From Dipteronia dyeriana (Eukaryota > Streptophyta > Magnoliopsida > Sapindales > Sapindaceae), in assembly GCA_032871835.1 (NCBI GenBank), contig CM065297.1:67753253-67817252 (forward strand): DNA of 64,000 nucleotides, written 5' to 3'. The notes under the pieces were generated by a model. The model was not told the origin of the DNA, ran no database searches, and saw only the letters and a program-made list of their open reading frames with translations. The translations under genes and the position numbers were made by a program. Position 1 is the first letter of the stretch. Each line of letters begins with the position of its first letter. This document shows, piece by piece, positions 10,691 to 21,531 of this stretch.

Positions 10691-12408
10691 TTAATGAGTG
10701 AGAAGTGACTTGCTTTGTATGTCATTTTAGGATTCCTATGCATTCATTAAGAGAATAAGTCATGACCATTGGATGTTTGTCTAAAAACTATCAATGGTTG
10801 AGATTAGAATAACTTGGACTATTTTTTTAAATTGTATGGTGTCATGTTGCACTCAAGAATGGGCCATATATATATAACTTATTATTAATATATTTTTTCT
10901 TATAACCTTTAAAAAAATCTTTAACGGTCAGAAAACTTAGTTGCTTTAGAACTCAAACAACTCTATGGCAATTCAGTTTTTGATTTCCAACCATTTTCGG
11001 TAAGGACTTTTTTTTTAATAATTTGATTAGTTTTATTAATTTTATTTTAGAGTTTGACATCTCATTTACTTACTCTTCAAACTACATTATTGGTGGCGCC
11101 TAACTCTAATCTATTGTTATTTGTTAAATTAAAATTCAATTATTCACCTGAATATATATATAGTCGAATTAATAACTTGAATCTACTACTTGCATTAACA
11201 TAAGAATACAAAGCAATTAAAAACATTCCTTATCACATGGCACTGTTACAATGTCAGGTAATATTCATATAGGCCATTTTTTAAAAAATATATTCATGAA
11301 ACCAATACATTAAGTGTAAATTACTTGTTTCAGCATTCTTTAATATATTAAAATATATAATATATAACAAATAATAGTCGAAAGGATATAGATATAAAAG
11401 TATTTATTTTAATATATTTATAATTTAAAAAATAAATAGTTTATCACTTATATTTAGTGAAAAGAAATGTTATTCAATTTTCAATCACTTATTAGATGTT
11501 AGTAAAATTCAGTATTATTCAGTTATCGGATAAAAAATCAAGCTCAATCTAGCTTTCAGATACTTAGATGGATTTTTTTTAAATCATTCTTTTCTCACCA
11601 AAGACACATCGTTCGCATGTAGTTTTTGACCATTGACGGTTAAGAGATAACAGTAGGGATGTTTGTGCAACATTCTTAAAAGTCGGGTGATGTTTGTGTA
11701 GATATGTACAAAACTGAAATTAGGGATGTTTGCACAATTACCGGTATGATTTTTACAAAGAGAAAATAATAGGAAACTCCCTTAGGAGTTTACTCTTTTA
11801 CACTAAAAAATAACTTTATCGAAAATTGACACTCACCTTCTCTACAGTTAGTCAACTACTATAAAAATAACCGTTGACCATCACACCATCGAAAAGATGA
11901 AACTATCCATGATCCATATATTAAATAAGTAAAACATTATAAAAGCAAAAGAAAATTAAAATGGAAATTGAATTCTAAAAATTGAAACTAAAAATCCAAA
12001 ATGAAAACCGAAAAAAAAAAACAAAACAAAAAAAACTTTTTGAAAAATAAAAATGGATCTTCACCGTCCATCTCTGGATTAGATCTCCACCTTTTTTTTT
12101 TATTTTCTCTTTTTGTTTTCATTTAAATCTCCACCATTCATCTTTCATCTCAAAGATGGATGAGAGATTTTTATAAAATTTTAATTTTCAATTTTTACTT
12201 TTAATTTGATCAAAATCATCCATCTTTGTCAAAGATGGATGGTGGAGATCTTATTTTTTTCTTTGATTTTCTGATTTTGTTAAATGAAGGGAAAATAATG
12301 ATATTATCTTGAAAGTATAAACTCAATAGTCGACCATAATCAAACTGAGTGTCGATTTTCAAGTTATTTATTGATGTAAAAGGAATACCTGCAAAGAGTT
12401 TGTTATAG
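10691..12408. other. AT-rich spacer
   Basis: No gene recognised. A short inverted repeat is visible: gatctccacc at 12083-12092 pairs with ggtggagatc at 12241-12250, and catccatctttgtcaaagatggatg at about 12218-12242 is itself a hairpin. The open stretch on - at 12216-12509 is an artefact of this repeat and of the neighbouring MITE end. Confidence 0.45.
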
Positions 12409-13067
12409 GCCCAGTTTGACATTGCTTTCTCAGCTGTTTTTGGGACTAAAAGTGATTCCGGATCAAAGACAAGGTGTTTGGTAAAATTGTAGAAAGTGCT
12501 TTTGGTCACTTTTAGCTTCTCCCAACTGAGTTTTTGAGAAGCTACGAATACATGCTTTTGAATTTTGGCTTCTGCTTTTAGAAAACGCGCTACAGTGATA
12601 TTAAATGAAATTTTACCTACTTTCCAACTTTATCCTTAATGAAATTTACCAAAAAAATAAAAATTGGACTTACATTGTTGTACAAAAAATTGTTGTCATA
12701 ACTGTATAAAAAAATGGGGCTAATTAATTCAATAAAGTAGAATAAAAAATGGGGTTAATTTATTCAATAAAGTACCATAATTATATAACACTAAACACTA
12801 AAGCCAAATAAACAAAAAAAATGTAAAGCATAGCACTTTAGCACCATTTAAATGTCTATATCCTTTTAGTAATTTTACACACTCACAACACTTTTTACTT
12901 CAGTTTACCAAACACACTAAAATTGTTTTTAGTTCTCACAGCACTTTTGAAAATCAGTTTACCTAACACTCAGAGCTGATTGTTCCCACAACAATTCCAA
13001 AAAAAAATTCATCCCACAATAATTTCAAAAACACTTCTCTCCACAGCACAACAATGCCAAACAGAGT
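12409..13067. mobile_element. MITE-like non-autonomous DNA transposon
   Basis: The left end reads ggcccagtttgacattgctt and the right end, read on -, gactctgtttggcattgttg, giving imperfect terminal inverted repeats of about 20 bp. The interior is AT-rich without coding capacity. Ends of the form G(G)CYCTGTTTGGCATTG are common in plant MITEs. A convincing target duplication was not found, so the superfamily (hAT or PIF/Harbinger) is left open. Confidence 0.55.
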
Positions 13068-13499
13068 CATAGTCTGCTCTTTGTCTCTTTTGCAAATCAA
13101 CTTTGACAGTAAACAATAATTTTTAAATTGGCGGCTATTCTTTACTTTTACAAATTAAAGCCCTGTTATGTAGCTGTTTTTCAGTCCGTTTTTGTTTTTA
13201 TTTTTCAAAAATGATTCCGAAAATACGTTAGTTAACCGATTTTCATTTTTTTTTTGAAAAAAAAATAAAAATGAAAAACAAAACCAGTATTAAAAGTGAA
13301 AGATTTGAAAAACACAAAATACTTGTTTTTTGTTTTCGTTTTCGTTTTCGTTTTTTACTTTTTATATATATATTTTTTTTTAAACTATTAATTGTACGGT
13401 TATGCGTTTGATATGATAGGACAAGAAGAAACAAGATTTTCAAATTACTAAAGTGCTCATCTTATATATATATTCCAGAATAATTAATTTTCAACTAGA

Positions 13500-13747
13500 A
13501 TTAAAAGTATTCATGCAATAATATATATATGTATATATATTACAATTATTATTATTATATATATATATATTCTAATATTAATATATCATATATATATATA
13601 ATATTATAATGTAGTTTATATATATATATTATATATTAATATATTATATAAAATATTATATATTATAATATTTACATGATTAGCATATTAGTATTCTATA
13701 ATATATATCATATTATGATTATATATTATTAAATATAATAATATATT
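13500..13747. repeat. AT microsatellite-like tract, left of Tat-1
   Basis: Nearly pure A/T with repeated TATATATA runs. It corresponds to the similar tract at 25423-25785 on the other side of the retrotransposon and forms the centre of element A. Confidence 0.8.
13743..13747. repeat. target site duplication ATATT, left copy of Tat-1
   Basis: ATATT immediately precedes the LTR start TGTTG at 13748 and is repeated at 25418-25422 directly after the 3' LTR end CAACA. Because the surroundings are AT-rich a chance match is possible, but both LTR ends form the expected TGTTG...CAACA palindrome. Confidence 0.75.
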
Positions 13748-14617
13748 TGTTGTATGTAAATTTTACCAAGCATACACGTCATTGACAGGAAGGAAAAAAT
13801 AGCCAGGTGGATGCCCAAATAGGCATCCGGGAAATATAATATAAGGCATCATTAAAGAGAAGAAAGCCCGAGTAAGCATATACTAAATAAAACCTACTCA
13901 GGATCAGCTAACAGCACTCGGGACTGGTTAAATAACACTTCCACTCGGGCTCAAACGGTACTACTTGGGACCATCAGGTATTACTCTTACTCGGGAATAA
14001 ATACGACCCGAGTAAGAACTTGGTGCTTATTTCATATGGATTGAAATACGTGACGATATCCATCAGGAAGGAATCCCAAATGAAATAGAGTATAAAATTA
14101 GAAGAGTCCCCAATCAGGAAATAACTTGATTTCTTTACGAAGACTACATTCTTATAAGGAAACAAGTCCAAATCGAACTGCACTACTAGAATCCCATTCG
14201 ATTTCCATAAGAGACTCCGAAGCAGGAAAGAAGACAAATCAACCTCAAGCAAGTAACAGAATCACAATTAAATACAAAGATCATGTATTACTTGTACAAG
14301 GCAGATTAGGGTTCTATAAACATATAAATAGACCCATAATCTCGTCCGCAAAAGATATAGGCAATATAGCATACAACAATCACAGTAAATACAGAGAGAA
14401 GAAAGAGAGATCGAGAGCTTGTAAAACATCTTATTCTCTTAGTCGATTTTGGCTTGGTTGATCTTTCAACCACCCGTGAATGTTTCTCCGGCCGTCGGAG
14501 TTTTACCACGTAAAATTTGTCTTTGTTACTCTCTCTGCATCTCTTTCTCTTTGATTCAATAGCCAAAATCCAGTTCTTGTTGGCTTTTCTGGCATAATCC
14601 AAAAATCGACGTCAACA
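13748..14617 (+). repeat. 5' LTR of Tat-1 (870 bp)
   Basis: It starts TGTTGTATG and ends GACGTCAACA. The last ~389 bp (14229-14617) match 25030-25417 closely. A TATA-like motif tataaata lies at 14323-14330, in the context expected for the U3/R boundary. The left ~480 bp have no counterpart in the 3' LTR. Confidence 0.85.
14323..14330 (+). promoter_or_regulatory. TATA-like element in Tat-1 5' LTR
   Basis: tataaata followed by gacccataat; the same block is preserved in the 3' LTR at 25124-25131. It is the best candidate for the element's core promoter. Confidence 0.5.
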
Positions 14618-14618
14618 A

Positions 14619-14638
14619 TTGGCACTAGAAGAAGGGGC
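14619..14638 (+). other. primer-binding region of Tat-1
   Basis: The sequence right after the LTR (ttggcactagaagaaggggc) has the TGGC start and position of a plant gypsy primer-binding site. The primer tRNA could not be identified by eye. Confidence 0.5.
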
Positions 14639-14665
14639 TGAACCTCCGAACTTGTTAAAAAAGAA

Positions 14666-16339
14666 ATGGCAGGAAGCAGAAGTAGTTCAGGAATTGGCCA
14701 AAAATCACCCGGCGATTTACATATTGGCAATACGTCACAAGATCCTGTAGCAAACACAGAAAACCAGACTGCGCACCCGGTGAGGATCCAGCAAGTTCCT
14801 CCAACTAGCAGAAATCTTACGTTGCGTTTCCAAGAGGCCCTACAGCAATTGGTGACTGACGCAGCAAGGGAAGGGATTGATCTACTGGCCGCAGGAGCAC
14901 ATACTCCTAATCCACCACCAGCAAGGCTCCGTTCGATAGTGGTGGGGCCAGGAATAACTATGCCAGAAACCAGAAGGAACTCTTCCCCAATCAATCCAGC
15001 TGGACGGAAAACACTAGAAGAGGAAAATCATCGAAGGCTGGATCACAATCAAACAATACTTGCCAGACATTTTAAATACGATCGGTGCAGATGACGGTCA
15101 TCATCAGAAGACAGTGATCAACACCATCATAAACGTCATCATGGATTCACACGAGGGTTTTGACATCAAAGTGAAGAATCTGAGGAAAGAATGACAGTTA
15201 CCCAAAAGTTCAACCGTCAAGGAAGCCCGGTAGGGGACAGAGATGTCACAATCAAGAGCCTAACTCGAGAAGTAGAGAATAACATGCGACAGATGGAGGC
15301 ACTAGTCAGACGTTACGGCTGTAACGATCTATCTGATGATGACTCCGATAGTCCATTTACCAGGGAGATTTTGCGGACCCCTTTCCCAGAAAGATTCAGG
15401 ATGCCGCATGTAGAGCAATTCAAAAAAGATACAGATCCAAAGGAGCATGTTAGACGCTATAAAAGTGTTATGGCTCAATATGCCCGCAGTGACCCCTTAT
15501 TGTGTCTCAACTTTCCGCAAACACTGGGGGACACGGGCTTAAGATGGTTTGGAAGACTACCCCAGGCAAGCATCAGAAATTTCAGCGAGTTGAGTAGGAG
15601 CTTCTCAAGGCAATTCCTGAGCAACGTTCACAGAAAGAAGTCGGTGGCCTACTTCTCTCAAATAAAACAGGGGAAGGACGATTCATTAAAAAAATACTTG
15701 GGCCGGTTCGGCCAAGCAGTATCAGAAATTGACAGCGCTAATGATGAAGCAATTATTGCTGCCTTCACCAATAACTTGCAGAATGGACGACTATCCTTCG
15801 ATTTGAGAAGAGCACGGCTGACAAGGTATGCCTACATGATGGATATGGCAGGAGGATACGCTCTAGCCGAGGAAGAAGAGTTAGCTATAGGAGGAAGCTA
15901 TATGCATGGAGGAAACCCCGAACAGAAGAATACCGAATCCAAGGGGCATAATCAAAAGGAAAAACGAAAAGGGAACAGCAAGAAGAAAAACAAGGATCGG
16001 GGTAATAGGCCCAGCGCCGAATGGTCCACAGAGAAATACCAAGGCAGATATACTAATTACACCCCTCTTCGGAAGAAACTAGAAGAAATTCTAGCCATCA
16101 TGGAAGAAAAGAATATGGTGCAAGAACCGCGGCGACAATCACAGTTCGCCCGGAGAGATATAACCAAGTATTGCAGGTTTCATAAAGAAACCGGGCATGA
16201 AACTTCAAAGTGTTTTCAGCTCAGAGATTACATAGAAACTCTTATTCGGGAAGGGCACCTGTGGGATGTAATCTTGAAAAAAGACGAGAAACTAGAAACC
16301 AAGAAAGTCAAGGTTGATCACAACCCTTGTCAAAACTAA
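14666..16339 (+). pseudogene. Tat-1 gag with two internal stops
   Basis: One frame runs from ATG at 14666 to the TAA at 16337, broken only by TGA at 15092 and TGA near 15155. After a low-complexity N-terminus (MAGSRSSSGIGQKSPG) comes a Retrotrans_gag domain: FPERFRMPHVEQF, DPKEHVRRYKSVM, LRWFGRLPQASIRNFSEL, RQFLSNVHRKKSV and QIKQGKDDSLKKYLGRF (about 15390-15740). A lysine-rich linker precedes a Tat-type zinc knuckle YCRFHKETGHETSKCFQL at about 16165-16220. Gag would package element RNA. Both TGAs sit in a region reading RSSSEDSDQHHH and could be decayed arginine (CGA) or other codons. Confidence 0.88.
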
Positions 16340-17050
16340 AAAACCAGTCCCGAAGCCAATCAAGTAATACATACAATTTTCGGAGGACCTTCTACTGGGA
16401 GAAGCAACCGAGAACGAACTCAAGAAATCGGAGAAGCAATAGAAGCAAGGAATAACTTCGATGTAAACTCGGTTGAACCAGACCCGAAAAGGGTAAAGGA
16501 AGGATAGGACCCAATAGTCTTTACAAAGGCAGATTCCCATGGCGTCGATGTTCGACCTAATGACGTTTTGGTTATAAGTTCCCGGATTGGCCATAGGGAA
16601 GTCCGGAGAATTTTAATAGATAATGGGAGCTCAGCAGACATCTTAAGCGTGGCCGTATATGACCAGCTAAGACTAGACAGAAAAGATTTACGGCCTTTTC
16701 ATACTCCATTAAGAGGATTTGGGGGAATAGAGGTCAAGTCACTCGGGACGGTAAAACTACCTATGAAGATCGGAACGGCACCATGCCAGAGGACTATCCT
16801 GCTTGACTTCGTGGTAGTTGACTTGGATAATTGGCCGTATAATGCATTATTGGGCCGGCCATTACTGAATAAAACAAGGGCCGTGACGGCCATTTATGCA
16901 TTAATGATCAAGTTCCCAACAGAACAAGGGGTTGGGATAGTCAAGGGATCCCAAGAGATGGCCCGAAGAGCAAATCTGTCAGTATACAAAGACAAGCATG
17001 ATGTTGAACAAGTGTGCACCATAATACAGCCAAATCAGTGTAAAGAATCC
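16340..17050 (+). pseudogene. Tat-1 aspartic protease
   Basis: It is in the same frame as gag, after the TAA at 16337. The linker reads IHTIFGGPSTGRSN, typical of the gag-protease junction in Tat elements, with another stop (TAG) at about 16507. From 16568 the retropepsin-like domain is open: RRILIDNGSSADIL gives the active-site aspartate in a DNGSS context (DTGSS-like). It is followed by LRGFGGIEV, then WPYNALLGRPLLN, the conserved C-terminal flap/dimer segment. Confidence 0.85.
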
Positions 17051-17129
17051 TTGTCATTCGAACTGGATCCAAGGGAGGGCTCAAATAAATACAAAACAGA
17101 ATTGGTTGAAGTGGTACTTGAAGAAGACA

Positions 17130-18178
17130 AACTGGACAAGAAAATCAAGATAGGGGCCAACTTGGATGGAAAAGTCAAGCAAGACTTAACCAATCTGCTT
17201 AGAGAATACAAAGATATATTCGCCTGGAGTCACGAAGATATGATCGGGATAGATGCCCGAGTAATATCCCACTACCTCGCAGTAAGCCCGAATGTAAAAT
17301 CGGTGATACAAAAGAGAAGATCGTTCAATCCTGAAAGAAGTCAAGCAATCAAAAAAGAGGTGGAAAAGCTACTAGCAACTGGATCAATCAGAGAAGTCAG
17401 CTACCCTCAGTAGGTTGCCAACGTAGTCCTCGTCCAGAAGAAAAATGGACAATGGAGGATGTGCGTAGATTTCACGGATCTAAACAAGGCATGTCCAAAG
17501 GATAGCTTCCCACTTCCAAGGATAGACCAGCTGGTGGATTCCACAGCAGGTCACGAATTGCTCAGCTTCATGGACGCTTACTCGGGATACAATCAGATCA
17601 GAATGAACAAAGCTGATGAAGAAAAAACAGCTTTCATAACGGATCAGGGTTTATATTGCTACACAGTAATGCCCTTCGGTTTAAAAAATACAGGTGCTAC
17701 GTATCAAAGGTTGGTCAACAAAATCTTCACTCGGCAAATAGGAAGGAACATGGAAGTGTACATTGATGACATGTTGAGTAAAAGCATCTTGGCAGATGAG
17801 CATGCCCGGGACCTCCAAGAGACATTTGATGTTCTTAGAAGATACCAGATGAAATTAAACCCGAACAAATGTTTATTCGGAGTCCATTCGGGGAGATTTT
17901 TGGGTGTTCAAGTCCATCAAAGAGGAATCGAAGTTAATCCCGAGAAGATCCAGGCTTTGCAAGAAATGACCTCACATAAAACATTGAAAGAGGTACAACG
18001 CTTAACAGGGTGTTTAGCCTCCTTGGGAAGATTCATCTCAAGGGCTACAGATATGTGCGCGCCTTTCTTCAAAATAATCAAAAAAGGGAAAGGCCTGGAG
18101 TGGAATAAAGAGTGTGAGCAGGCATTCTTAAAAATAAAAGAGTACTTGGGGCAAGCTCCCATCCTCTCAAAATCGTAA
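17130..18178 (+). pseudogene. Tat-1 reverse transcriptase
   Basis: It is continuous in frame with the protease. Visible motifs in order are YKDIFAWSHEDM, QKRRSFNPERS, then a TAG at 17411 in place of the conserved tryptophan of the YP-W-ANVV motif. Then come WRMCVDFTDLNKACPKDSFP, LLSFMDAYSGYNQI, TVMPFGLKNTGATYQRLV, VYIDDMLSKS (catalytic YIDD, near 17760) and NPNKCLFGV, FLGVQVHQRGIEVNP. A TAA at 18176 lies at a frameshift in an A/G homopolymer just before RNase H. Apart from the W-to-stop change the polymerase is well preserved. Confidence 0.93.
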
Positions 18179-18179
18179 A

Positions 18180-18570
18180 AAGGGGGAAATACTTCAGCTG
18201 TATCTGTCAATAACCGAGCTTGCAGCAAGTTCGGTCTTAGTTAGAACAGAAGATGGAGTGCAGAAACCAGTGTATTATACAAGCAAGACACTCCTACCGG
18301 CCGAGACCAAGTACTCACAGGCAGAGAAGATAGCCTTAGCATTGGTTTCAGCAGCAAAAAAGCTGAGACCATACTTTCAGGCCCATACGATCCAGGTTCT
18401 CACCAATTGCCCATTAAGGCAAATCTTACAAAAACCAGAGATATCAGGAAGACTTACTAAATGGGAAATTGAGTTAAGTGAATTCGATATTCATTATATC
18501 CCCAGAACCTCCCTCAAAGGACAAGCGGTGGCAGACTTCATAGCCGAGTTCACAAAACCAAACCTGGAAA
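18180..18570 (+). pseudogene. Tat-1 gypsy-type RNase H
   Basis: After a +1 frame change near 18177 the frame reads LYLSITELAASSVLVR, KPVYYTSKTLLPAETKYSQ, LVSAAKKLRPYFQAHTIQV, LTKWEIELSEFDIHY and GQAVADFIAEF. This is the standard Ty3-gypsy RNase H plus connection domain that degrades the RNA strand during cDNA synthesis. It is open up to the second RNase H without a stop. Confidence 0.88.
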
Positions 18571-18594
18571 TAAAAAGACTGTTGGATAGAAGTT

Positions 18595-19040
18595 TCCAAT
18601 GGAAACTATATGCTGATGGTTCTTCAAACACTCATGGCAGTGGGGCAGGGATCGTAGTTCGCACCACAGAAAGAGATGATGTTGAATGTGCCATGAGATT
18701 TGATTTCAAAGCAACCAATAATCAAGTCAAATACGAGGCATTGTTAGCTGGACTCAGAGTCTGCATAGCTCTTGGGGCAGATGAAGTTGAGATATTCAGT
18801 GATTCACAGGTAGTTTTCAACCAGGTTATGGACGAGTACCAGGCCAAAGATGAAGGAATGATTGCCTACCGTGACATCGCAAAACAGCTTATCCAAAAAT
18901 TTAAAGAATACAAGATCGCTCAGATCCCTAAAGAAGAAAATGAAAAGGCAGACGCATTATCTAAATTAGCGTCATCAACAACCTCAATCAGACCAAAGAC
19001 CATTCTAGTTGCACACCTCCTTAAACCGAGTACATCTTAA
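18595..19040 (+). pseudogene. Tat-1 second, archaeal-type RNase H
   Basis: Directly downstream in the same frame is a second RNase H: KLYADGSSNTHGSGAGIV (first acid), NQVKYEALLAGLRVC (glutamate), VEIFSDSQVVFNQV (aspartate) and NEKADALSKLAS (final aspartate). All four acidic positions appear intact. An additional RNase H of this archaeal type is a recognised feature of the plant Tat lineage. The frame ends at TAA 19038. Confidence 0.9.
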
Positions 19041-20322
19041 CCTAAGCATTTGGAAATTTTAGAAATCCGAACACCGCAAGACGGTTGGATGGTCCAGCTG
19101 AGAAGGTTCCTGGAAGAAGGCATGCTCCCGAAAGATCCGGTATTAGCAAAGCGTATCAGGTATCGATCGGCTAGATATACCATGATCGGAGGAGAATTAT
19201 ACTGAAGGGGGTTTTCACGAGCTCTCCAGAGATGTATACCGGAAGAAGATGACATCGAATACTTCAAGAGATCCATGGAGGAGTTTACGGGAACCACACT
19301 GGGGGTAGGAGTCTGGTGCATAAGGTACTCAGGCAAGGCTATTATTGGCCTACACTTTTCTAAGATACACAGCAATAGTCGGAAAGTTGCAACACCTGTC
19401 AAAGAATTTCCAACGATATCCGACAACCCCCAGAAAAGCTAAGAAATCTCACTGCCCCATGGCCATTCGCCATGTGGGGCCTAGACCTGATCGGGCCGAT
19501 GCCAGCTGGGACAGGGGGTGGAGCGAAGCACACCATAGTGGCTGTCGATTATTTCACAAAATGGGAAGACGCTCAAGCGCTGGTGCATATCACGGAAGCC
19601 AACACCACAAATTTTGTAAAGAAAAACATACTTTATAAATTTGGAGTTCCGGACACTATAATCATCGACTATGACACTCAGTTTGATAACCAAAAGTTCA
19701 GACAGTTGTACGAGAAGTATCATATTGCTAACTACTATACGACACCAACTCACCCTCAAACAAACGTGCAAGTAAAAGCAGTAAATAAAATTATCAAGCA
19801 CACCATTAAAGCAAAGTTAGATGACAAAAAAGGAAGCTGGGTTGAAAAGCTTCCTGAAGTATTATGGGCATATTGGACGACAACAAGGACTTCAACAGGA
19901 GAAACTCCGTTCACTCTAGCGTTCGGAACAGAAGTTGTCATCCCCATAGAAACATCGTATGCATCCCCACGGGTCAGGCTATACGATGAAGAACAGAATG
20001 TTGATACGCTACTACAAAGTTTGGATGAGCTAGAAGAAAAAAGGGAAAATTCCCGAATAAGAAATACAACATATCAACAAAGAGTGGCTCGCCACTACAA
20101 TTCTCGTGTTCGGATCAGGAAATTCCAGCTAGGAGACCTGGTGCTCAGAAAGGTGTCGTTGAACACAAAAAATAGAGCCCCAGGATCCCTGGCTGACAAA
20201 ATGGGAAGGTCCATACAAGATCGAGGGGATAGCTGGCCATGGAGCCTATTGGATTGCTCGACCCAATGGAGGGATGTTACCCCGACCATGCAATGCCCAA
20301 TATCTGAAGATTTTCTATCCTT
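19041..20322 (+). pseudogene. Tat-1 integrase, frameshifted, catalytic Glu lost
   Basis: The N-terminal part (19041-19260) reads PQDGWMVQLRRFLEEG with a TGA near 19204. After a frame change near 19258 the HHCC finger is visible in another frame (IHGGVYGNHTGG and CNTCQ, with two stops between them). The core from 19472 shows MWGLDLIGPMP (first D), IIIDYDTQFDNQKF (second D kept, usual NG changed) and HPQTNVQVKAVNKI, where the catalytic glutamate is lysine. The segments ALWAY-like LWAYWTTTRTSTGETPF and KFQLGDLVLRK follow. A one-base shift near 20200 moves the C-terminal chromo-like tail to another frame, ending at TAA about 20320. Confidence 0.9.
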
Positions 20323-20894
20323 AATATATATATATATATTTATATTAAATATTATATTCTTTTATTGGTCGGATAAATATAAAATTGTAATTTAAATCTA
20401 TTGATTTTTTACAGTAATAAATAAAATTACTCAGAATTTTCGAAAGGATATCATCTAGTTCGGGATCTCCAAAAAAGGGATATGATAATAAGATCATATG
20501 GAAGCAGAGCATGATAATAAGAACATGCAAATAGAATTCTCGGGACCATCAAATCCCGAATGGGCGAAGATGCTCGTAGGTGCATGCTAGCCGAGCAGGG
20601 TCAAAATGACCTTCGCGAAAAGGCAAACCCGATGCACCAGACTTTGGAAAAATGCTCGGGACGCTATCAGAAGAAATTCTGGTGAAATGCGTAGCTGTGT
20701 TGAAGCACCTTTTAAAAAAAAGAGCTTAACGATTCGGCAAACCCTTGTGCATAAAAACTAGGGAGACGTCCTTGGTATTGCGGAAGGACTCGAACGTATG
20801 ATCATGGTGAGCCTTGATGTAACATTCAGGTAGCAACCGGGTATGAAACACAAGTGAAAAACTTCTGTCTCAAGATGACTCGGTTAATAATAAA
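20323..20894. other. Tat-1 spacer between pol and minisatellite
   Basis: It begins with a short TATATA tract (20323-20342). Codon-poor sequence follows with scattered copies of words used in the adjacent repeat (cggttaataat, caaccgggtat), suggesting the array expanded from local sequence. No coding sequence was seen. Confidence 0.5.
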
Positions 20895-21531
20895 GAAGCC
20901 AGTTTAATAAGATACTTGGCAATTGAAGTCATTCGGGTAACAACCGGTTTAATAAGATACTCGGTTAAGTTACCCGAACAACTAAGAAGCCAGTTTAATA
21001 AGATACTTGGCAATTGAAGTTATTCGGGTAACAACCGGTTTAATAGGATACTCGGTTAAGTTACCCGAACATCAAAGAAGCCAGTTTAATAAGATACTTG
21101 GCAATTGAAGTTATTCGGGTAACAACCGGTTTAATAAGATACTCGGTTAAGTTACCCGAACATCGAAGAAGCCAGTTTAATAAGATACTTGGCAATTGAA
21201 GTCATTCGGGTAACAACCGGTTTAATAAGATACTCGGTTAAGTTACTCGAACATCGAAGAAGCCAGTTTAATAAGATACTTGGCAATTAAAGTTATTCGG
21301 GTAACAACTGGTTTAATAAGATACTCGGTTAAGTTACCCGAACATCGAAGAAGCCAGTTTAATAAGATACTTGGCAATTGAAGTTATTCGGGTAACAACC
21401 GGTTTAATAGGATACTCGGTTAAGTTATCCGAACATCAAAGAAGCCAGTTAAATAAAATACTTGGCAATTGAAGTTATTCGGGTAACAACCGGTTTAATA
21501 AGATACTCGGTTTAGTTACCCGACCATCAGC
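20895..21531. repeat. minisatellite, seven copies of a 91-bp unit in Tat-1
   Basis: The block gaagccagttNaataaNata starts at 20895, 20986, 21077, 21168, 21259, 21350 and 21441, exactly 91 bp apart each time (7 x 91 = 637 bp). Each unit consists of two related halves: cagtttaataagatacttgg and cggtttaataagatactcgg, joined by attcgggtaac and gttacccgaac. These two joining blocks are partly inverted copies of each other (cgggtaac/gttacccg). Copies differ by only a few bases. Confidence 0.97.

Larger units (their letters stand above)
13161..13747. mobile_element. element A, left half (TIR element split by Tat-1)
   Basis: It starts ccctgttatgtagctgtttt and continues with tcagtccgtttttgttttta. The first ~220 bp match the left part of element B (31536 on) block by block: the GTTTTTCARTCCG end, the AAAATGATT/AAAACGATT block, the cattttttttgaaa/cattttatttaaaa hairpin arm and the acaaaata(c/t)(t/a)tgtttt block. 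The AT-rich centre (13500-13747) is where the Tat-1 retrotransposon inserted. Its right half is at 25423-26158. Confidence 0.78.

Noticed and set aside
7100..10900. Terminal inverted repeats for the FAR1/MULE element
   Set aside because: Both flanks were compared in reverse complement by eye and no convincing match was found, so the boundaries of the transposon are not called.
12216..12509. 97-codon open frame on -
   Set aside because: It spans an inverted repeat and the MITE end. Composition is that of the surrounding spacer.
14625..14650. Assignment of a specific primer tRNA for Tat-1
   Set aside because: The primer-binding region has the right position, but complementarity to a particular tRNA could not be verified without a search.
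20895..21531. Regular repeat array, possible CRISPR
   Set aside because: The repeats are directly adjacent 91-bp units without unique spacers, inside a plant retrotransposon. It is a minisatellite.
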